DNA from: UBA6120 sp964639215
GTDB taxonomy: Bacteria; Bacillota_I; Bacilli_A; RFN20; CAG-826
Direction of reading: 5' to 3'
Length of the DNA: 64,000 bases
NCBI GenBank assembly: GCA_964639215.1
Contig: CAZXCV010000005.1
Span: forward strand, 11,973 to 75,972
Shown: positions 44,924 through 54,282 of the stretch, piece after piece
Position numbering within the stretch: position 1 is the first letter of the stretch
How the letters are laid out: each line of letters starts with the position of its first letter
Made by a program: the position numbers and the translations under genes
The notes under the pieces: generated by a model
Seen by the model: the letters and a program-made list of their open reading frames with translations, nothing else
The model's database searches: none
What the model was told of the DNA's origin: nothing

Positions 44924-45894
44924 AATAAACCGACGGCCTTTTTAACTTTGTCTAAAGTTTCAGCTGCTATTTGGCTGGCTTTTTGCGCACCTTTTTGTAA
45001 AATCTCATCGATTAGATGACTATTAACAATTGATATATAACGTTGCTGGAGTGCTCCGATTTCTTGGATGACGGTATCGGCGACAGCCTTTTTAAAAGTA
45101 CCGTATTGAACGCCGGCAAACTTAATTGCAGCTTCTTTAACATCGATGTCATGGAGTGTGGCGTAGATTGTTAAAAGATTAGCAATCCCAGGTTGTTTGT
45201 CAGGGTCATAAACAATTTGTCCAAGTGAATCGGTGACAGAACTCATAATTTTTTTGTGGATTAGCGTTAAATCATCCTTAAGATAGATATCACCTTTTGG
45301 TTCGGATTTACTCATTTTTTTACTCGGATCAGACAATGACATAATGCGCGCTCCTGAACCAATTTTGGCTTCGGGCATGATGAGAATTTCACCATAGCGA
45401 TTATTGAAGCGGCGAACGAGGTCACGAGCTAGTTCAACGTGTTGTAATTGGTCTTCACCAACTGGGACAATTTTGGCGTTATATAGCAAAATATCAGCAG
45501 CCATTAGGACAGGGTAAGCAAAGAGGCCAAGACCAAGACCAGCTTCATTTTGCTGTTGTGCTTTTTCTTTGAATTGGGTCATCCGACTTAATTCGCCCAT
45601 ATAAATATAGTTTTGTAGAATAGCATTAAGCTCGGCATGAGCGCTAACTTGCGACTGTAAAAAAATCGTGGTTTTTTGGGGATCGAGACCAGCAGCTAAG
45701 TAAAACGCGACGATGTCAAGACTGTTTTGCTGTAATGTTCTTGGTTCAATTGGTAAAGTCAAAGCGTGAAGATCAGCGATGAAGATGAATGGTTCGTGTT
45801 CGGTTTGATATAAAGGAAAACGCCGAAGGGCACCAATGTAATTGCCTAACGTTAATTGACCAGTTGGTTTGATGCCACTAAGTACTCGTGCCAT
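44920..45894 (-). CDS. trpS: Tryptophanyl-tRNA synthetase
   Basis: 324 residues, class I. GIKPTGQLTLGNYIGAL contains the HIGH-equivalent and KKMSKSEPKGD the KMSKS loop. GEDQLQHVELARDLV is the tryptophan pocket region. It charges tRNA-Trp. AAGGAG before the ATG. No T-box leader is visible in the 135 bp upstream. Confidence 0.97.
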   Translation of the reverse strand: MARVLSGIKPTGQLTLGNYIGALRRFPLYQTEHEPFIFIADLHALTLPIEPRTLQQNSLDIVAFYLAAGLDPQKTTIFLQSQVSAHAELNAILQNYIYMGELSRMTQFKEKAQQQNEAGLGLGLFAYPVLMAADILLYNAKIVPVGEDQLQHVELARDLVRRFNNRYGEILIMPEAKIGSGARIMSLSDPSKKMSKSEPKGDIYLKDDLTLIHKKIMSSVTDSLGQIVYDPDKQPGIANLLTIYATLHDIDVKEAAIKFAGVQYGTFKKAVADTVIQEIGALQQRYISIVNSHLIDEILQKGAQKASQIAAETLDKVKKAVGLL

Positions 45895-45979
45895 ATGTCG
45901 CTCCTTACAATTGATTAATCATTATATGAAATATAATTGATTGTTGCAACGTCACGTCAGACCATAATTACTATTTTCA

Positions 45980-46008
45980 TTGTTCAATTATCAAAAATAC
46001 GATAAAAT
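45980..46008 (+). promoter_or_regulatory. spx promoter
   Basis: TTGTTC (45980-45985), 17-nt spacer, TAAAAT (46003-46008), followed by an AGGAGGAA ribosome site before ATG 46030. Confidence 0.7.
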
Positions 46009-46029
46009 TTCCAATTAGGAGGAACCATT

Positions 46030-46482
46030 ATGATAATTATTTATACATCCCCAAGTTGCTCCAGCTGTCGCAAGGTTAAAAAATGGTTTGAAGATCAAAG
46101 CATCGCTTATGAAGAGCGTAATATATTTTCAGCAACCTTAAATGAAAAAGAGCTGAAAGAAATGCTTTCAAAAAGCGAAAATGGGACAGAGGATATTATT
46201 TCGACTCGAAGTAAAATCATTAAGGAAGAAAACATCGATATTGATTCGATGAGCATTCGAGAACTCATTGAGTTCATTCGTGATAATCCATCGGTGTTAA
46301 AACGACCAATCATTGTTGATGATCGTCGCATTCAAGTTGGCTATAACGAAGAAGAAATTCGCACTTTCATTCCTCTAGCCCGTCGTTACGCTAGTTTGAT
46401 GTGTACACCCGAAAATTGTGAGCGTTATGATTGTTGTGATCATATTAAAGCTCAAGATTTTGACAATAAAACAGCTGTCTAG
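46030..46482 (+). CDS. spx: Spx-family transcriptional regulator with an extra C-terminal cysteine cluster
   Basis: 150 residues, ArsC/Spx thioredoxin-like fold. The redox switch is CSSC at residues 10-13, exactly as in B. subtilis Spx, and LKRPIIVDDRRIQVGYNEEEIRTFIP is the family core. Spx binds the RNA polymerase alpha C-terminal domain and turns on thiol-stress genes. The last 25 residues add four cysteines and a His (MCTPENCERYDCCDH), not usual for Spx, which could bind a metal or sense oxidation. Confidence 0.9.
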   Translation: MIIIYTSPSCSSCRKVKKWFEDQSIAYEERNIFSATLNEKELKEMLSKSENGTEDIISTRSKIIKEENIDIDSMSIRELIEFIRDNPSVLKRPIIVDDRRIQVGYNEEEIRTFIPLARRYASLMCTPENCERYDCCDHIKAQDFDNKTAV

Positions 46483-46491
46483 CACTATTTT

Positions 46492-47064
46492 TTATAACGC
46501 GTTTAATGCTCGCGCATGTTTACTGATATTGTTTGGATGATATTCAATGCCAACTTCTTGGCAAAGTGTTTTTAATGTTTCGAGTGCGAGACTAATCGCC
46601 GATTGTTCACTCTCAATTTCGTAATCGAGATGTTGGCCATACTCATTTTTATCGAGGGCAAGATTACGTTCTAAATATGTTGTTTCAATTCGGTATGTAG
46701 TCAGTTTTGTAATGATGCGTAACTCTTTGATTGGAAAACCTAAAGTCAATAAAAAATGCATCACAGGACCTTCAGGAAAAACATTTTCATTGACTAGTTT
46801 TAAATATGCGCTTTTGGAAATACTTTGATTTTTTTCAAGCGTTCCTTCCGCTAGTGGTGATTTTAGCGTTAACGTGAATTGATCGAGCCGTTCACGGATA
46901 CGTAAGCCGAACCCGTATCTCCGCAGTTGCGATGATGGAGTATCGATATAATAATTGCATTGCATGACAGCGTCACTCGCTTTGATGTTTAGAAATTGAC
47001 AAACATGCGCAAACTCATCAGCTGTCACTAATATTTTAGCTTCGATTTCAACGTTAGTGGACAT
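46492..47064 (-). CDS. CYTH-domain protein (YjbK-like triphosphatase family)
   Basis: 190 residues. The N-terminal EIEAKILV is the ExExK signature of the CYTH tunnel fold, followed by RRYGFGLRIRE and TLKSPLAEGTLEKNQ basic strands and an acidic DYEIESE. CYTH enzymes hydrolyse triphosphates (tripolyphosphate, thiamine triphosphate) or act on nucleotide triphosphates. As in B. subtilis, it lies near spx and NAD kinase. AGGAAA before the ATG; convergent with spx. Confidence 0.9.
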   Translation of the reverse strand: MSTNVEIEAKILVTADEFAHVCQFLNIKASDAVMQCNYYIDTPSSQLRRYGFGLRIRERLDQFTLTLKSPLAEGTLEKNQSISKSAYLKLVNENVFPEGPVMHFLLTLGFPIKELRIITKLTTYRIETTYLERNLALDKNEYGQHLDYEIESEQSAISLALETLKTLCQEVGIEYHPNNISKHARALNAL

Positions 47065-47128
47065 CGCTTTTTCCTACCTTATTGCTACTATGATACAATA
47101 TTTCAAGATAGATAACGAAGGAACGAGC

Positions 47129-47917
47129 ATGAAATACGAAATTTTCACTCGCGGTGACAACCGCTCAGAACAGGTTAAGAAAGCACTGCTAGATAAATTA
47201 TGTAAAATTCAAGAATATCAATTATGTCAGAACCCTGAACTCGTTATCTTTATTGGTGGCGATGGGACTTTTTTAAGAGCAGTCCAACAATACCTTCCGC
47301 AAATTGACGATACGACATTTATTGGTGTCCATACGGGAACACTTGGATTCTTTTGTGATTATCACGAAACAGAAATCGAACAATTAATGATTGATCTACC
47401 AAAAGCACAAACATTAGCGCACTCCTATCGATTGCTCGAACTCAATCGTAAGTATCTTGGTGGTATCGACATTCACTATGCAATTAATGAAGTGCGGCTT
47501 GAGAATCCGTTTCATACGCTTGTTAGTGATGTTTATATCGATGACGTTTTACTGGAAACGTTCCGTGGCAATGGCTTAATTGTCGCTTCAACACTTGGAT
47601 CATCGGGTTATAACAAGAGCCTTGGAGGCGCTTTAATCAACACGAAACTTGCGACGATGCAATTAACGGAAGTGGCAACGTTACAAAATAATGCATATCG
47701 TAGCTTAGGTAGCAGTCTTGTCTGTGCTAGTGATGAAAAAATCACCTTCAAGGGTAAATTTGACCATGCCGTGATTGGTTTTGATCATCTCGTCCTTGAA
47801 AATCATCACCAAGTAAATGAAATGACGATTTCACTTAGTAAAAAACTAGTGCATATCGTCCACCAAATCAATCGACGTTATCCTGAAATATTAAGAAAGT
47901 CGTTCATTAAAGATTAG
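47129..47917 (+). CDS. nadK: NAD kinase
   Basis: 262 residues from the ATG preceded by GAAGGAACGAGC; an upstream in-frame start lacks a ribosome site. Seen: IGGDGTFLRAVQ, GVHTGTLGFF, the NE-VR strand, and GSSGYNKSLGGA. It makes NADP from NAD and ATP (cytosol). Divergent from the CYTH gene. Confidence 0.95.
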   Translation: MKYEIFTRGDNRSEQVKKALLDKLCKIQEYQLCQNPELVIFIGGDGTFLRAVQQYLPQIDDTTFIGVHTGTLGFFCDYHETEIEQLMIDLPKAQTLAHSYRLLELNRKYLGGIDIHYAINEVRLENPFHTLVSDVYIDDVLLETFRGNGLIVASTLGSSGYNKSLGGALINTKLATMQLTEVATLQNNAYRSLGSSLVCASDEKITFKGKFDHAVIGFDHLVLENHHQVNEMTISLSKKLVHIVHQINRRYPEILRKSFIKD

Positions 47918-47919
47918 TT

Positions 47920-48264
47920 ATGTTCTACGTGCTCGAAATTCAGCACTATTTATATATTGGTGCGGCTGGAATTGTGGTCGCCGTTTCACTTATATTATTG
48001 ATAATCAGAAGAAAACCACGATTTACTCATAACCTTGATGTCTCTAAATACATCGAAGCACTTGGTGGGTTAGCCAATATTAATGAAATTAAAGCAACAG
48101 GATCACGACTCACGGTTGGTTTTGTTCGTAAAGAAAAGATTAATGAACAGCTCTTGAAAGAACTAGGCGTTGTTTCTATCGTTATGATGACAAAAAAAGC
48201 CGTACTTCTTATGAAAGCCACGGCGAGCAAATTAGCTGAAGAAATCAATAAAATAAAATTATAG
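47920..48264 (+). CDS. Membrane-anchored PTS EIIB-like domain lacking the phospho-cysteine
   Basis: 114 residues. An N-terminal helix (about 8-30) precedes a glucose-type EIIB fold: KYIEALGGLANINEIKATGS then RLTVGF and LGVVSIVMMTKKAVLLM. In true EIIB the loop is A-C-x-T-R-L; here the cysteine position is Thr (KATGSRL), so it cannot be phosphorylated in the usual way. It follows nadK by 2 bp with only a weak ribosome site, so coupling is likely. Function unknown; a sensor or scaffold is possible. Confidence 0.75.
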   Translation: MFYVLEIQHYLYIGAAGIVVAVSLILLIIRRKPRFTHNLDVSKYIEALGGLANINEIKATGSRLTVGFVRKEKINEQLLKELGVVSIVMMTKKAVLLMKATASKLAEEINKIKL

Positions 48265-48813
48265 TTTGAGTTTTTTTATCACCTGGCGAATATTTTCAAT
48301 CGGTAATCCCATTACATTAGCGTAACTTCCTTCGATTGAGGCTACAAGATGGTAGTTTTCATCTTGGATACCGTAGGCACCAGCTTTATCGAGTGGAAGA
48401 CCGCTGGTGACATAGGCGTCGATTAAATCATCATTCAGTTTGTTAAACGTCACGCGAGTGACAACAGTACGATTAATTTCTTGATGCTTATTAATAATCG
48501 TATAACCACTTATTACTTTATGGGTATGATTCGAAAGCATTTTTAACATCCGTTTAGCATCGTTGGCGTCCTTGGGTTTACCTAATTGATGACCCGAAAA
48601 ATAAACGATAGTGTCACATGCTAACACGGTCGCCTCTGGATGTTGTTGAAACACTGCATAAGCTTTTATCTTTGATATCTCTTGTGGAAGCGCACTTGCT
48701 TGAGCGCGAATGCCCAATTCATCAATCTTGGGATCGATGATCATAAATTCATCAATTACTTCAGAAAGCAATTGCTGGCGGCGTGGGGAAGAGCTAGCTA
48801 AAATGAACATCAA
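48259..48813 (-). CDS. maf: Maf-family nucleotide pyrophosphatase
   Basis: 184 residues. LASSSPRRQQLL at the N-terminus and ACDTIVYF are the Maf signatures. Maf hydrolyses dTTP/UTP or modified nucleotides. Its ATG overlaps the rnj stop (ATGA-type, 4 bp), so both are translated together. Confidence 0.93.
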   Translation of the reverse strand: MMFILASSSPRRQQLLSEVIDEFMIIDPKIDELGIRAQASALPQEISKIKAYAVFQQHPEATVLACDTIVYFSGHQLGKPKDANDAKRMLKMLSNHTHKVISGYTIINKHQEINRTVVTRVTFNKLNDDLIDAYVTSGLPLDKAGAYGIQDENYHLVASIEGSYANVMGLPIENIRQVIKKLKL

Positions 48814-50489
48814 TTACTAGCCTTATTCATGATGACTGGGATGATCATCGGACTACGTTGTGTCTTCAAAAATAAATATTTGCCAACTGTTGAGCGAATC
48901 GCTTGTTTGATTTCATTAAAGTTGACGCGATTTTTCATCAGCTCATTCAGCGAATCGTTGACTTTTGCTTCGGTAGCTGCAATGAGATTACCTGATGATT
49001 GATAGACAAAACCGGCCGTTGTTATTCGTGGTGGTAATAACAGTTGATTTCTTTGACTATCGATAGTGACAATAACCGACACCATCCCATCTTCAGCCAA
49101 AATTTTCCGGTCACGGATAACCGCGGTTGATAATCCATTGATGTCGCGACCATCGATGTAAAGAGAATCTGCTGGAACTTGTGGTCCACGACTGACGACA
49201 CCTTTGCGAAGTAAGAGCGTGTCACCATTGCCACAAATGAAAGTATTGTTCGGACTCATGCCTAATGAGTGGGCTAATTCAGCATGCAGTTTTAACATGC
49301 GATATTCACCATGCATCGGCATAAAATAGCGCGGTCGGAATAATTTCAACATGATTCGTAGCTCTTGGCGGGCGGGGTGACCTGACGAATGGACATTATA
49401 TAAGATTGAATTTGTTAATACTGACGCCCCAGCACGAGTCAAATGATTCACGACTTTATTGATGCTTAAGCCATTGCCAGGAATCGGACTTGAGGAGAAG
49501 ACGACGGTATCACCAGGTATAATTCGTAATTGCCGATGATCACCATTGGCAATGCGGGATAACGCAGCCATAGGTTCACCTTGTGAGCCAGTGCATAAAA
49601 CAACCGTTTCTTCGGTTCTTAATGATTTAATGTCTTCAATCGCGACAATACTTGAGTCTGGAATCTTGATAATGCCCATTTTACGTGACAACATCACCGC
49701 ATTTTCCATTGAACGCCCAATCACTACAATCTTTTTGCGGTAAGTGACAGCCACTTCAATTATTTGCTGGATGCGTGAGATATTACTTGAAAAAGTTGAG
49801 ATAATCAAACGGCCAGATGCGTTTTTGAAAATATCATTAATTGCCCCAATAATATTACGTTCACTCGGTGTATATCCTTCAATTTCGGCATTCGTTGAAT
49901 CTGATAATAACAAATCAATACCTTCAGTTCCAAGGCGCGCAATCTTCCCAAGATTAATATCCTCACCAATTGGGGTTAAGTCGATTTTAAAATCACCAGT
50001 CGTCACAATGCGACCTTCTGGTGTATCCACACAAACGCCAAAAGCATCAGGAATTGAGTGTGTCATCCGGAAAAATTGAATTCTAAAATCATCAATTTTG
50101 ATTTCAGAATCATCGCTATATTCGACAATCTTTACGTTTTCTTTGATACGATTGTCTTCAAGTTTATGTCGGATAAACGCGGCTGCTAATCGAGGTGCGT
50201 AAATGACCGGGACAAACACGTGTTGTACAAGAAATGGAATGCCACCAATATGGTCTTCATGACCATGTGTGATGATCAAAGCTTTAAACTTGTTGCGATT
50301 GTTTTTGATATGAGTATAATCAGGAATCACATAATCGACTCCTGGTAAATCTTCTTCAGGAAAACGGACGCCAGCATCAATCATAATGATCGTCTTGTCG
50401 TTTTCAATACAATAAGTGTTTTTGCCGACTTCGCCTAAGCCTCCAAGGGCATATACGGATACCGGCGAAGATATTAATGAATTCGCCAT
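48810..50489 (-). CDS. rnj: Ribonuclease J
   Basis: 559 residues, metallo-beta-lactamase/beta-CASP nuclease. THGHEDHIGG metal motif, TGDFKIDLTP, SDSTNAE, CTGSQGEP and HSSGHPARQEL (beta-CASP) are all present, with the C-terminal domain. It combines 5'-3' exo- and endonuclease activities in mRNA decay and rRNA maturation. AAGGAG before the ATG. Confidence 0.96.
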   Translation of the reverse strand: MANSLISSPVSVYALGGLGEVGKNTYCIENDKTIIMIDAGVRFPEEDLPGVDYVIPDYTHIKNNRNKFKALIITHGHEDHIGGIPFLVQHVFVPVIYAPRLAAAFIRHKLEDNRIKENVKIVEYSDDSEIKIDDFRIQFFRMTHSIPDAFGVCVDTPEGRIVTTGDFKIDLTPIGEDINLGKIARLGTEGIDLLLSDSTNAEIEGYTPSERNIIGAINDIFKNASGRLIISTFSSNISRIQQIIEVAVTYRKKIVVIGRSMENAVMLSRKMGIIKIPDSSIVAIEDIKSLRTEETVVLCTGSQGEPMAALSRIANGDHRQLRIIPGDTVVFSSSPIPGNGLSINKVVNHLTRAGASVLTNSILYNVHSSGHPARQELRIMLKLFRPRYFMPMHGEYRMLKLHAELAHSLGMSPNNTFICGNGDTLLLRKGVVSRGPQVPADSLYIDGRDINGLSTAVIRDRKILAEDGMVSVIVTIDSQRNQLLLPPRITTAGFVYQSSGNLIAATEAKVNDSLNELMKNRVNFNEIKQAIRSTVGKYLFLKTQRSPMIIPVIMNKASN

Positions 50490-50590
50490 TAAAAATTACT
50501 CCTTCAACATAAAATAATTATGGTTATTACTAAATTTGGAAATATTATATCGTCATTATTAATAAAAATAAAGGAAGATGACTCGATAAA

Positions 50591-51145
50591 TTATAAAACT
50601 TCAGCGTTTTCATTCACCTTGAACGGATTATCCTTGTCAATTCGATCGTAAAAAAGAATACCATTTAGATGGTCAATTTCATGTTGAACTACAATTGCTT
50701 CAAATCCACGGAATGTCAATTCTACTTGTTGATCAACGATAATATCATAAGCCTTGACGATGACCTTATGATGACGATAGACATAGCCTTGGTATTCTTT
50801 ATCGACGGAGAGGCAACCCTCACCTGCAGCAATATATGTCATTTTGACAGAACTAGATACAATAATTGGATTCACAAGTCCATGCTCAACCACTGATTCG
50901 TCTTTCTTAAAATAAATTGCTAACATGCGAACATTGTGTCCAATTTGTGGAGCGGCCAAACCAACTCCTTCGCGGATTTGATGCTTTTCGGCATATTCAT
51001 GATCTTGGCTCTTTTTAAGATATGCAATCATCGCTAAAAGCATCCTGCGATACTTAGGTTCGAGTGGCAAGGTTAATGGGCTGCTTTTACGTCGCAAATA
51101 TGGACTATCGTCTTTATAGATTGTCAGTTTCATAAGCGTCATCAT
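50591..51145 (-). CDS. def: Peptide deformylase
   Basis: 184 residues, the Gram-positive class 2 length. Motifs EGVGLAAPQIG, EGCLSV and VVQHEIDHLNG give the Cys and two His metal ligands. Removes formyl groups from nascent proteins. GAGGTAAA precedes two consecutive ATGs; either could be used. Confidence 0.96.
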   Translation of the reverse strand: MMTLMKLTIYKDDSPYLRRKSSPLTLPLEPKYRRMLLAMIAYLKKSQDHEYAEKHQIREGVGLAAPQIGHNVRMLAIYFKKDESVVEHGLVNPIIVSSSVKMTYIAAGEGCLSVDKEYQGYVYRHHKVIVKAYDIIVDQQVELTFRGFEAIVVQHEIDHLNGILFYDRIDKDNPFKVNENAEVL

Positions 51146-51216
51146 TTTACCTCATTTTTACCTGATTTTGAATGCTTTTGCTTTTAATAATATCGGGTGG
51201 TTGCTAAAGTAGTGAT

Positions 51217-51567
51217 ATGGATATTAGTGAAGTTTTACGATACGCATATATTGTCGCTGATGCATTGAAAGAAGACCGACGTGTCAAGCGACTGCAACAA
51301 ATAGAACATAGGCTCAATCATGATGATACTATTTGTCGATTGGCAGCACGTGTTAATGAAGCTAGTGAATTATTCACGCGTGTTTATGACAATCAAACTT
51401 TAGTAAGTCAAGCGCAAAAATCATTATATGAAGCCAAATTGGCGCTTGATTCCGAGTCGCTCGTTCGTGAATATTATGAAGCATTTACGCCAGTGCGCGA
51501 GATGTATGCCAAGCTTCAAACAAAAATATTTGATCCATTTAATTTTCATGTTTGTGGAGAACAATAA
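51217..51567 (+). CDS. ylbF: YlbF/YmcA-family protein (RicF-like)
   Basis: 116 residues, all-helical. AYIVADALKEDRRVKRLQQIEHRL and the C-terminal FDPFNFHVCGE are typical of YlbF (RicF), a part of the Fe-S-binding Y-complex that guides RNase Y and phosphorelay in B. subtilis. The order ylbF-rsmD-coaD matches ylbF-ylbH-ylbI there (ylbG absent). No ribosome site; TGCTAAAGT lies 6 nt before the ATG, so it may be leaderless. Confidence 0.82.
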   Translation: MDISEVLRYAYIVADALKEDRRVKRLQQIEHRLNHDDTICRLAARVNEASELFTRVYDNQTLVSQAQKSLYEAKLALDSESLVREYYEAFTPVREMYAKLQTKIFDPFNFHVCGEQ

Positions 51568-52106
51568 TGCGTATTATCGGTGGAAAATTTCGGCATCGAC
51601 TCATCAAAGCTCCCGTCATTCATGAAACACGCGCGACGAAAGACAGGGTTCGGGAAGCGATATTTTCAGCTTTGGGACCAACGATAACTGATGCGATTGT
51701 ACTCGATTTGTTTGCTGGATCTGGATCGTTTGGACTCGAGGCACTCTCGCGTGGAGCTAAGCATGCGATTATGGCTGATCATAATGATATTTGCGTAAAG
51801 ACGATTCACGATAATATCACGGCTTTAGAAGTGAGTGGTGCAACAGTTTGGCTTCATGATTATCACGAGACACTCAATCGATTGTCACGTGAAAACATTA
51901 AACCAGATCTCGTCTTTCTTGATCCGCCATATCTTGATAAAATATGCGAGACGATTATCACGGAGTTACTCGATCGTCAACTTATGAGTACGAAGGACAT
52001 CATCGTGACTGAAACATTAAAAGATTTACGAATCGAAGAAGAAAAATTTACAAAAGTTCGCCGGTATCGTTATGGGATTACCCGCGTCACGATTTTATGG
52101 AGGTAA
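51567..52106 (+). CDS. rsmD: 16S rRNA guanine-N2 methyltransferase RsmD
   Basis: 179 residues from the ATG that overlaps the ylbF stop (TAATG). MRIIGGKFRHR, RATKDRVREAIFSAL, SAM motif DLFAGSGSFGLEALSRGA and catalytic DPPY are all present. Methylates G966 of 16S rRNA using SAM. Confidence 0.96.
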   Translation: MRIIGGKFRHRLIKAPVIHETRATKDRVREAIFSALGPTITDAIVLDLFAGSGSFGLEALSRGAKHAIMADHNDICVKTIHDNITALEVSGATVWLHDYHETLNRLSRENIKPDLVFLDPPYLDKICETIITELLDRQLMSTKDIIVTETLKDLRIEEEKFTKVRRYRYGITRVTILWR

Positions 52107-52108
52107 TT

Positions 52109-52591
52109 ATGAAAACAGCAATTTACCCAGGAAGTTTTGATCCGATTACAAATGGGCATCTCGACATCATTAAACGCGCGCTCGTTATTTTTGATCAAGT
52201 AATCGTCTTACTGGCGATTAATCCTCATAAAGCCACGACTTTCTCTGCTCAAGAGCGACTGGCGATGATTAGTGGTGCCGTCAGTGTGTTTGGCTCTCGC
52301 GTCACCGTGGCGAGCACAACGGGACTTTCGGTGAATTATGCTAAAGAACATGGAGCAATCGCGTTGGTGCGTGGCTTAAGAGCTGTTCCGGATTTTGAAT
52401 ATGAATTTCAAATCGCATCTGGTAACGAATATATCGATAAAAGCGTTGAAATGGTGTTTTTCATGTCACGTCGCCAAGCGACGTTTATATCTTCATCAAC
52501 CATAAAACAATTAGCAGAGCAAGGTGTTGACATCGCTTCCCTTGTTCCTGAAAACGTTAATCAATTTTTAAAGAAGTTTTATACACGTTAA
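52109..52591 (+). CDS. coaD: Phosphopantetheine adenylyltransferase
   Basis: 160 residues from the ATG after GGAGG. YPGSFDPITNGHLDI nucleotide motif and the C-terminal SSSTIKQLAEQG block identify CoaD, the penultimate step of coenzyme A synthesis. It starts 2 bp after rsmD and overlaps the convergent pgeF stop by 4 bp. Confidence 0.97.
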   Translation: MKTAIYPGSFDPITNGHLDIIKRALVIFDQVIVLLAINPHKATTFSAQERLAMISGAVSVFGSRVTVASTTGLSVNYAKEHGAIALVRGLRAVPDFEYEFQIASGNEYIDKSVEMVFFMSRRQATFISSSTIKQLAEQGVDIASLVPENVNQFLKKFYTR

Positions 52592-53358
52592 CGTGTTAAG
52601 TAGATGAGTGAAAGATGACGACCAGTTTTTTTATCACGAGCATATGAATAATAGTTGTCTGGTTGTGTATACGTATCAATTCCTGACAAGGTGATATTGC
52701 TAGCGGGAATCCCGGCTTTACGCAGCTGCCCAAAGTTAAGCAATGGTACATCAAGGTAATACGTTCCATCGCTCTTTTTAATCGCATAGTTAAAATCAGG
52801 ATTGAGAGCAAGAATTGACATTGCTGTCTGTTCCTCGATTGGATTAAAGGCAAATGTTAATGCTGGTCCAAGATATGCGAAGATGTTGTCTGGATGGCTT
52901 CCTTCGACTTTGATGAGATGATTAATGCTTTTTTCACTAATTCGTTTCAATGATCCCGTCATCCCAGCATGAATAATCGCGACCCATTTTTTAACTTTAT
53001 CGAATAAAAAGACAGGGACACAATCAGCGTGGAAAATCGCCAAAGCCAAATTTACGTCGTAAGTATAAAGCGCATCGGCAGGGATACCAGATTCAAAGTC
53101 ATGTGCACCGGCACCGCCATCAAGGCGGGTCACTTTTTTAATGATGTCGCTATGAGTTTGATGAACACACACAAGACATTGATCATCAAGATGCAAATCA
53201 CGTAGCAATGAAATGCGATTCGTTATAACGTGATCGTAGTGATCATTAACATGATAGGCCATATTGTTGCTATCAAATGGTGATAATGAGACGCCACCGC
53301 CACGCAAAGTCGTTAGCGCACGAATATATTTATAGGGTTGCCATTCGTGATATTCCAT
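52588..53358 (-). CDS. PgeF/YfiH family purine nucleoside phosphorylase-like protein (former laccase family)
   Basis: 256 residues from the ATG with GAGG 8 nt upstream. Seen: VCVHQTHSD, HADCVPVFLFD and IHAGMTGSL, giving the His-Cys-His metal site. The usual HAGW is HAGM here. Family members edit muropeptides (PgeF) or cleave nucleosides. Cytosolic. Located downstream of a terminator, so independently transcribed. Confidence 0.9.
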   Translation of the reverse strand: MEYHEWQPYKYIRALTTLRGGGVSLSPFDSNNMAYHVNDHYDHVITNRISLLRDLHLDDQCLVCVHQTHSDIIKKVTRLDGGAGAHDFESGIPADALYTYDVNLALAIFHADCVPVFLFDKVKKWVAIIHAGMTGSLKRISEKSINHLIKVEGSHPDNIFAYLGPALTFAFNPIEEQTAMSILALNPDFNYAIKKSDGTYYLDVPLLNFGQLRKAGIPASNITLSGIDTYTQPDNYYSYARDKKTGRHLSLIYLTR

Positions 53359-53393
53359 GATTAAAACCTCGCGAATATTATAACATGCGAAAG

Positions 53394-53416
53394 AAAAACC
53401 GCTCCAAAGAGCGGTT
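53394..53416 (-). terminator. Terminator of the membrane thioredoxin-like gene
   Basis: On the minus strand, AACCGCTC-TTTG-GAGCGGTT is followed by TTTC. It also sits in the leader of pgeF. Confidence 0.88.
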
Positions 53417-53421
53417 ATCAA

Positions 53422-54168
53422 TTAACGTTGTGAGAATTCTTCGATGTGTTGCCAAGCGTGGCTGAGTAGCTCGGCTTGTTCATATGGCGTCGTTCCGGGG
53501 ACCCCAAACATTACTTCACTTATGCCAGGTTCGAATGGGTTACTAGCCGTATTGTCATAGAGAAATATTGTTGGAGAAACGATATTTGAACCGTCTTCAA
53601 GTCCATCAATCCGGTTGTCTAGTGAGTAACCATTGACATAGTACCATGAGTTTTCGGCTACTTCAGCGGCTCGTTCAAGGAATGCGGTGTTACGGTCAAC
53701 AAAACGTTGCCAAGCGGTTGTTGTCGAATCAGTGTCGACTTCTTCATCAATGAAGATCGTGAAAAATTTAAACGCACCATATGTTTCTTTATCATAGAAG
53801 CGGCTTGTCTTGGTCCTCAATAAATCGATTGCAGGTTGCATTTCTTCGCAAGCACCGCATGTGGATTGTACGAGCAAGATAAAGTATTTGTCACCATAGG
53901 TGTCCTCATTTGCCATGATGGCATCAATGAGCTTTTGAGCGTCAGACGTTTCATCACCTTTAAGTGATTTTTGATATTTTTTGTAATAGGTTTCCGCACT
54001 GTTGGCATTATCAGCAATGCTTTGAATCCATTTGCTGATGGAAGGAATCGAGAAGATAACGGCAAAAATAATGCCGACGATTAAGAGTGGTTGTATCCAA
54101 GCAGTTTCTTTGATCCAGTTCCAAATCCGGACAAAGAAGGCTCCGATGACGGTTAGTATTTTTTTCAT
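53422..54168 (-). CDS. Membrane-anchored thioredoxin-fold protein
   Basis: 248 residues from the ATG with GGGGGA upstream. An N-terminal helix (about 26-45) tethers an extracytoplasmic thioredoxin-like domain with STCGACEEM (CxxC) and the cis-proline loop VSPTIFLYD. It may reduce or oxidise exported protein thiols. No CcdA/DsbD partner is in view. Single gene. Confidence 0.78.
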   Translation of the reverse strand: MKKILTVIGAFFVRIWNWIKETAWIQPLLIVGIIFAVIFSIPSISKWIQSIADNANSAETYYKKYQKSLKGDETSDAQKLIDAIMANEDTYGDKYFILLVQSTCGACEEMQPAIDLLRTKTSRFYDKETYGAFKFFTIFIDEEVDTDSTTTAWQRFVDRNTAFLERAAEVAENSWYYVNGYSLDNRIDGLEDGSNIVSPTIFLYDNTASNPFEPGISEVMFGVPGTTPYEQAELLSHAWQHIEEFSQR

Positions 54169-54282
54169 CAAAAATCCCCCTATATATACATATAGCACGT
54201 TAATATTATCAAAGGGTGTGATGTAATTCAATAAAAAGTTATTGTGTGACTTTAGTCAATAGCACTAAATAGGTTATAATCA

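Noticed and set aside
45895..46029. T-box leader for trpS
   Set aside because: No AGGGTGGnACCGCG-like antiterminator or specifier stem in the short intergenic space.
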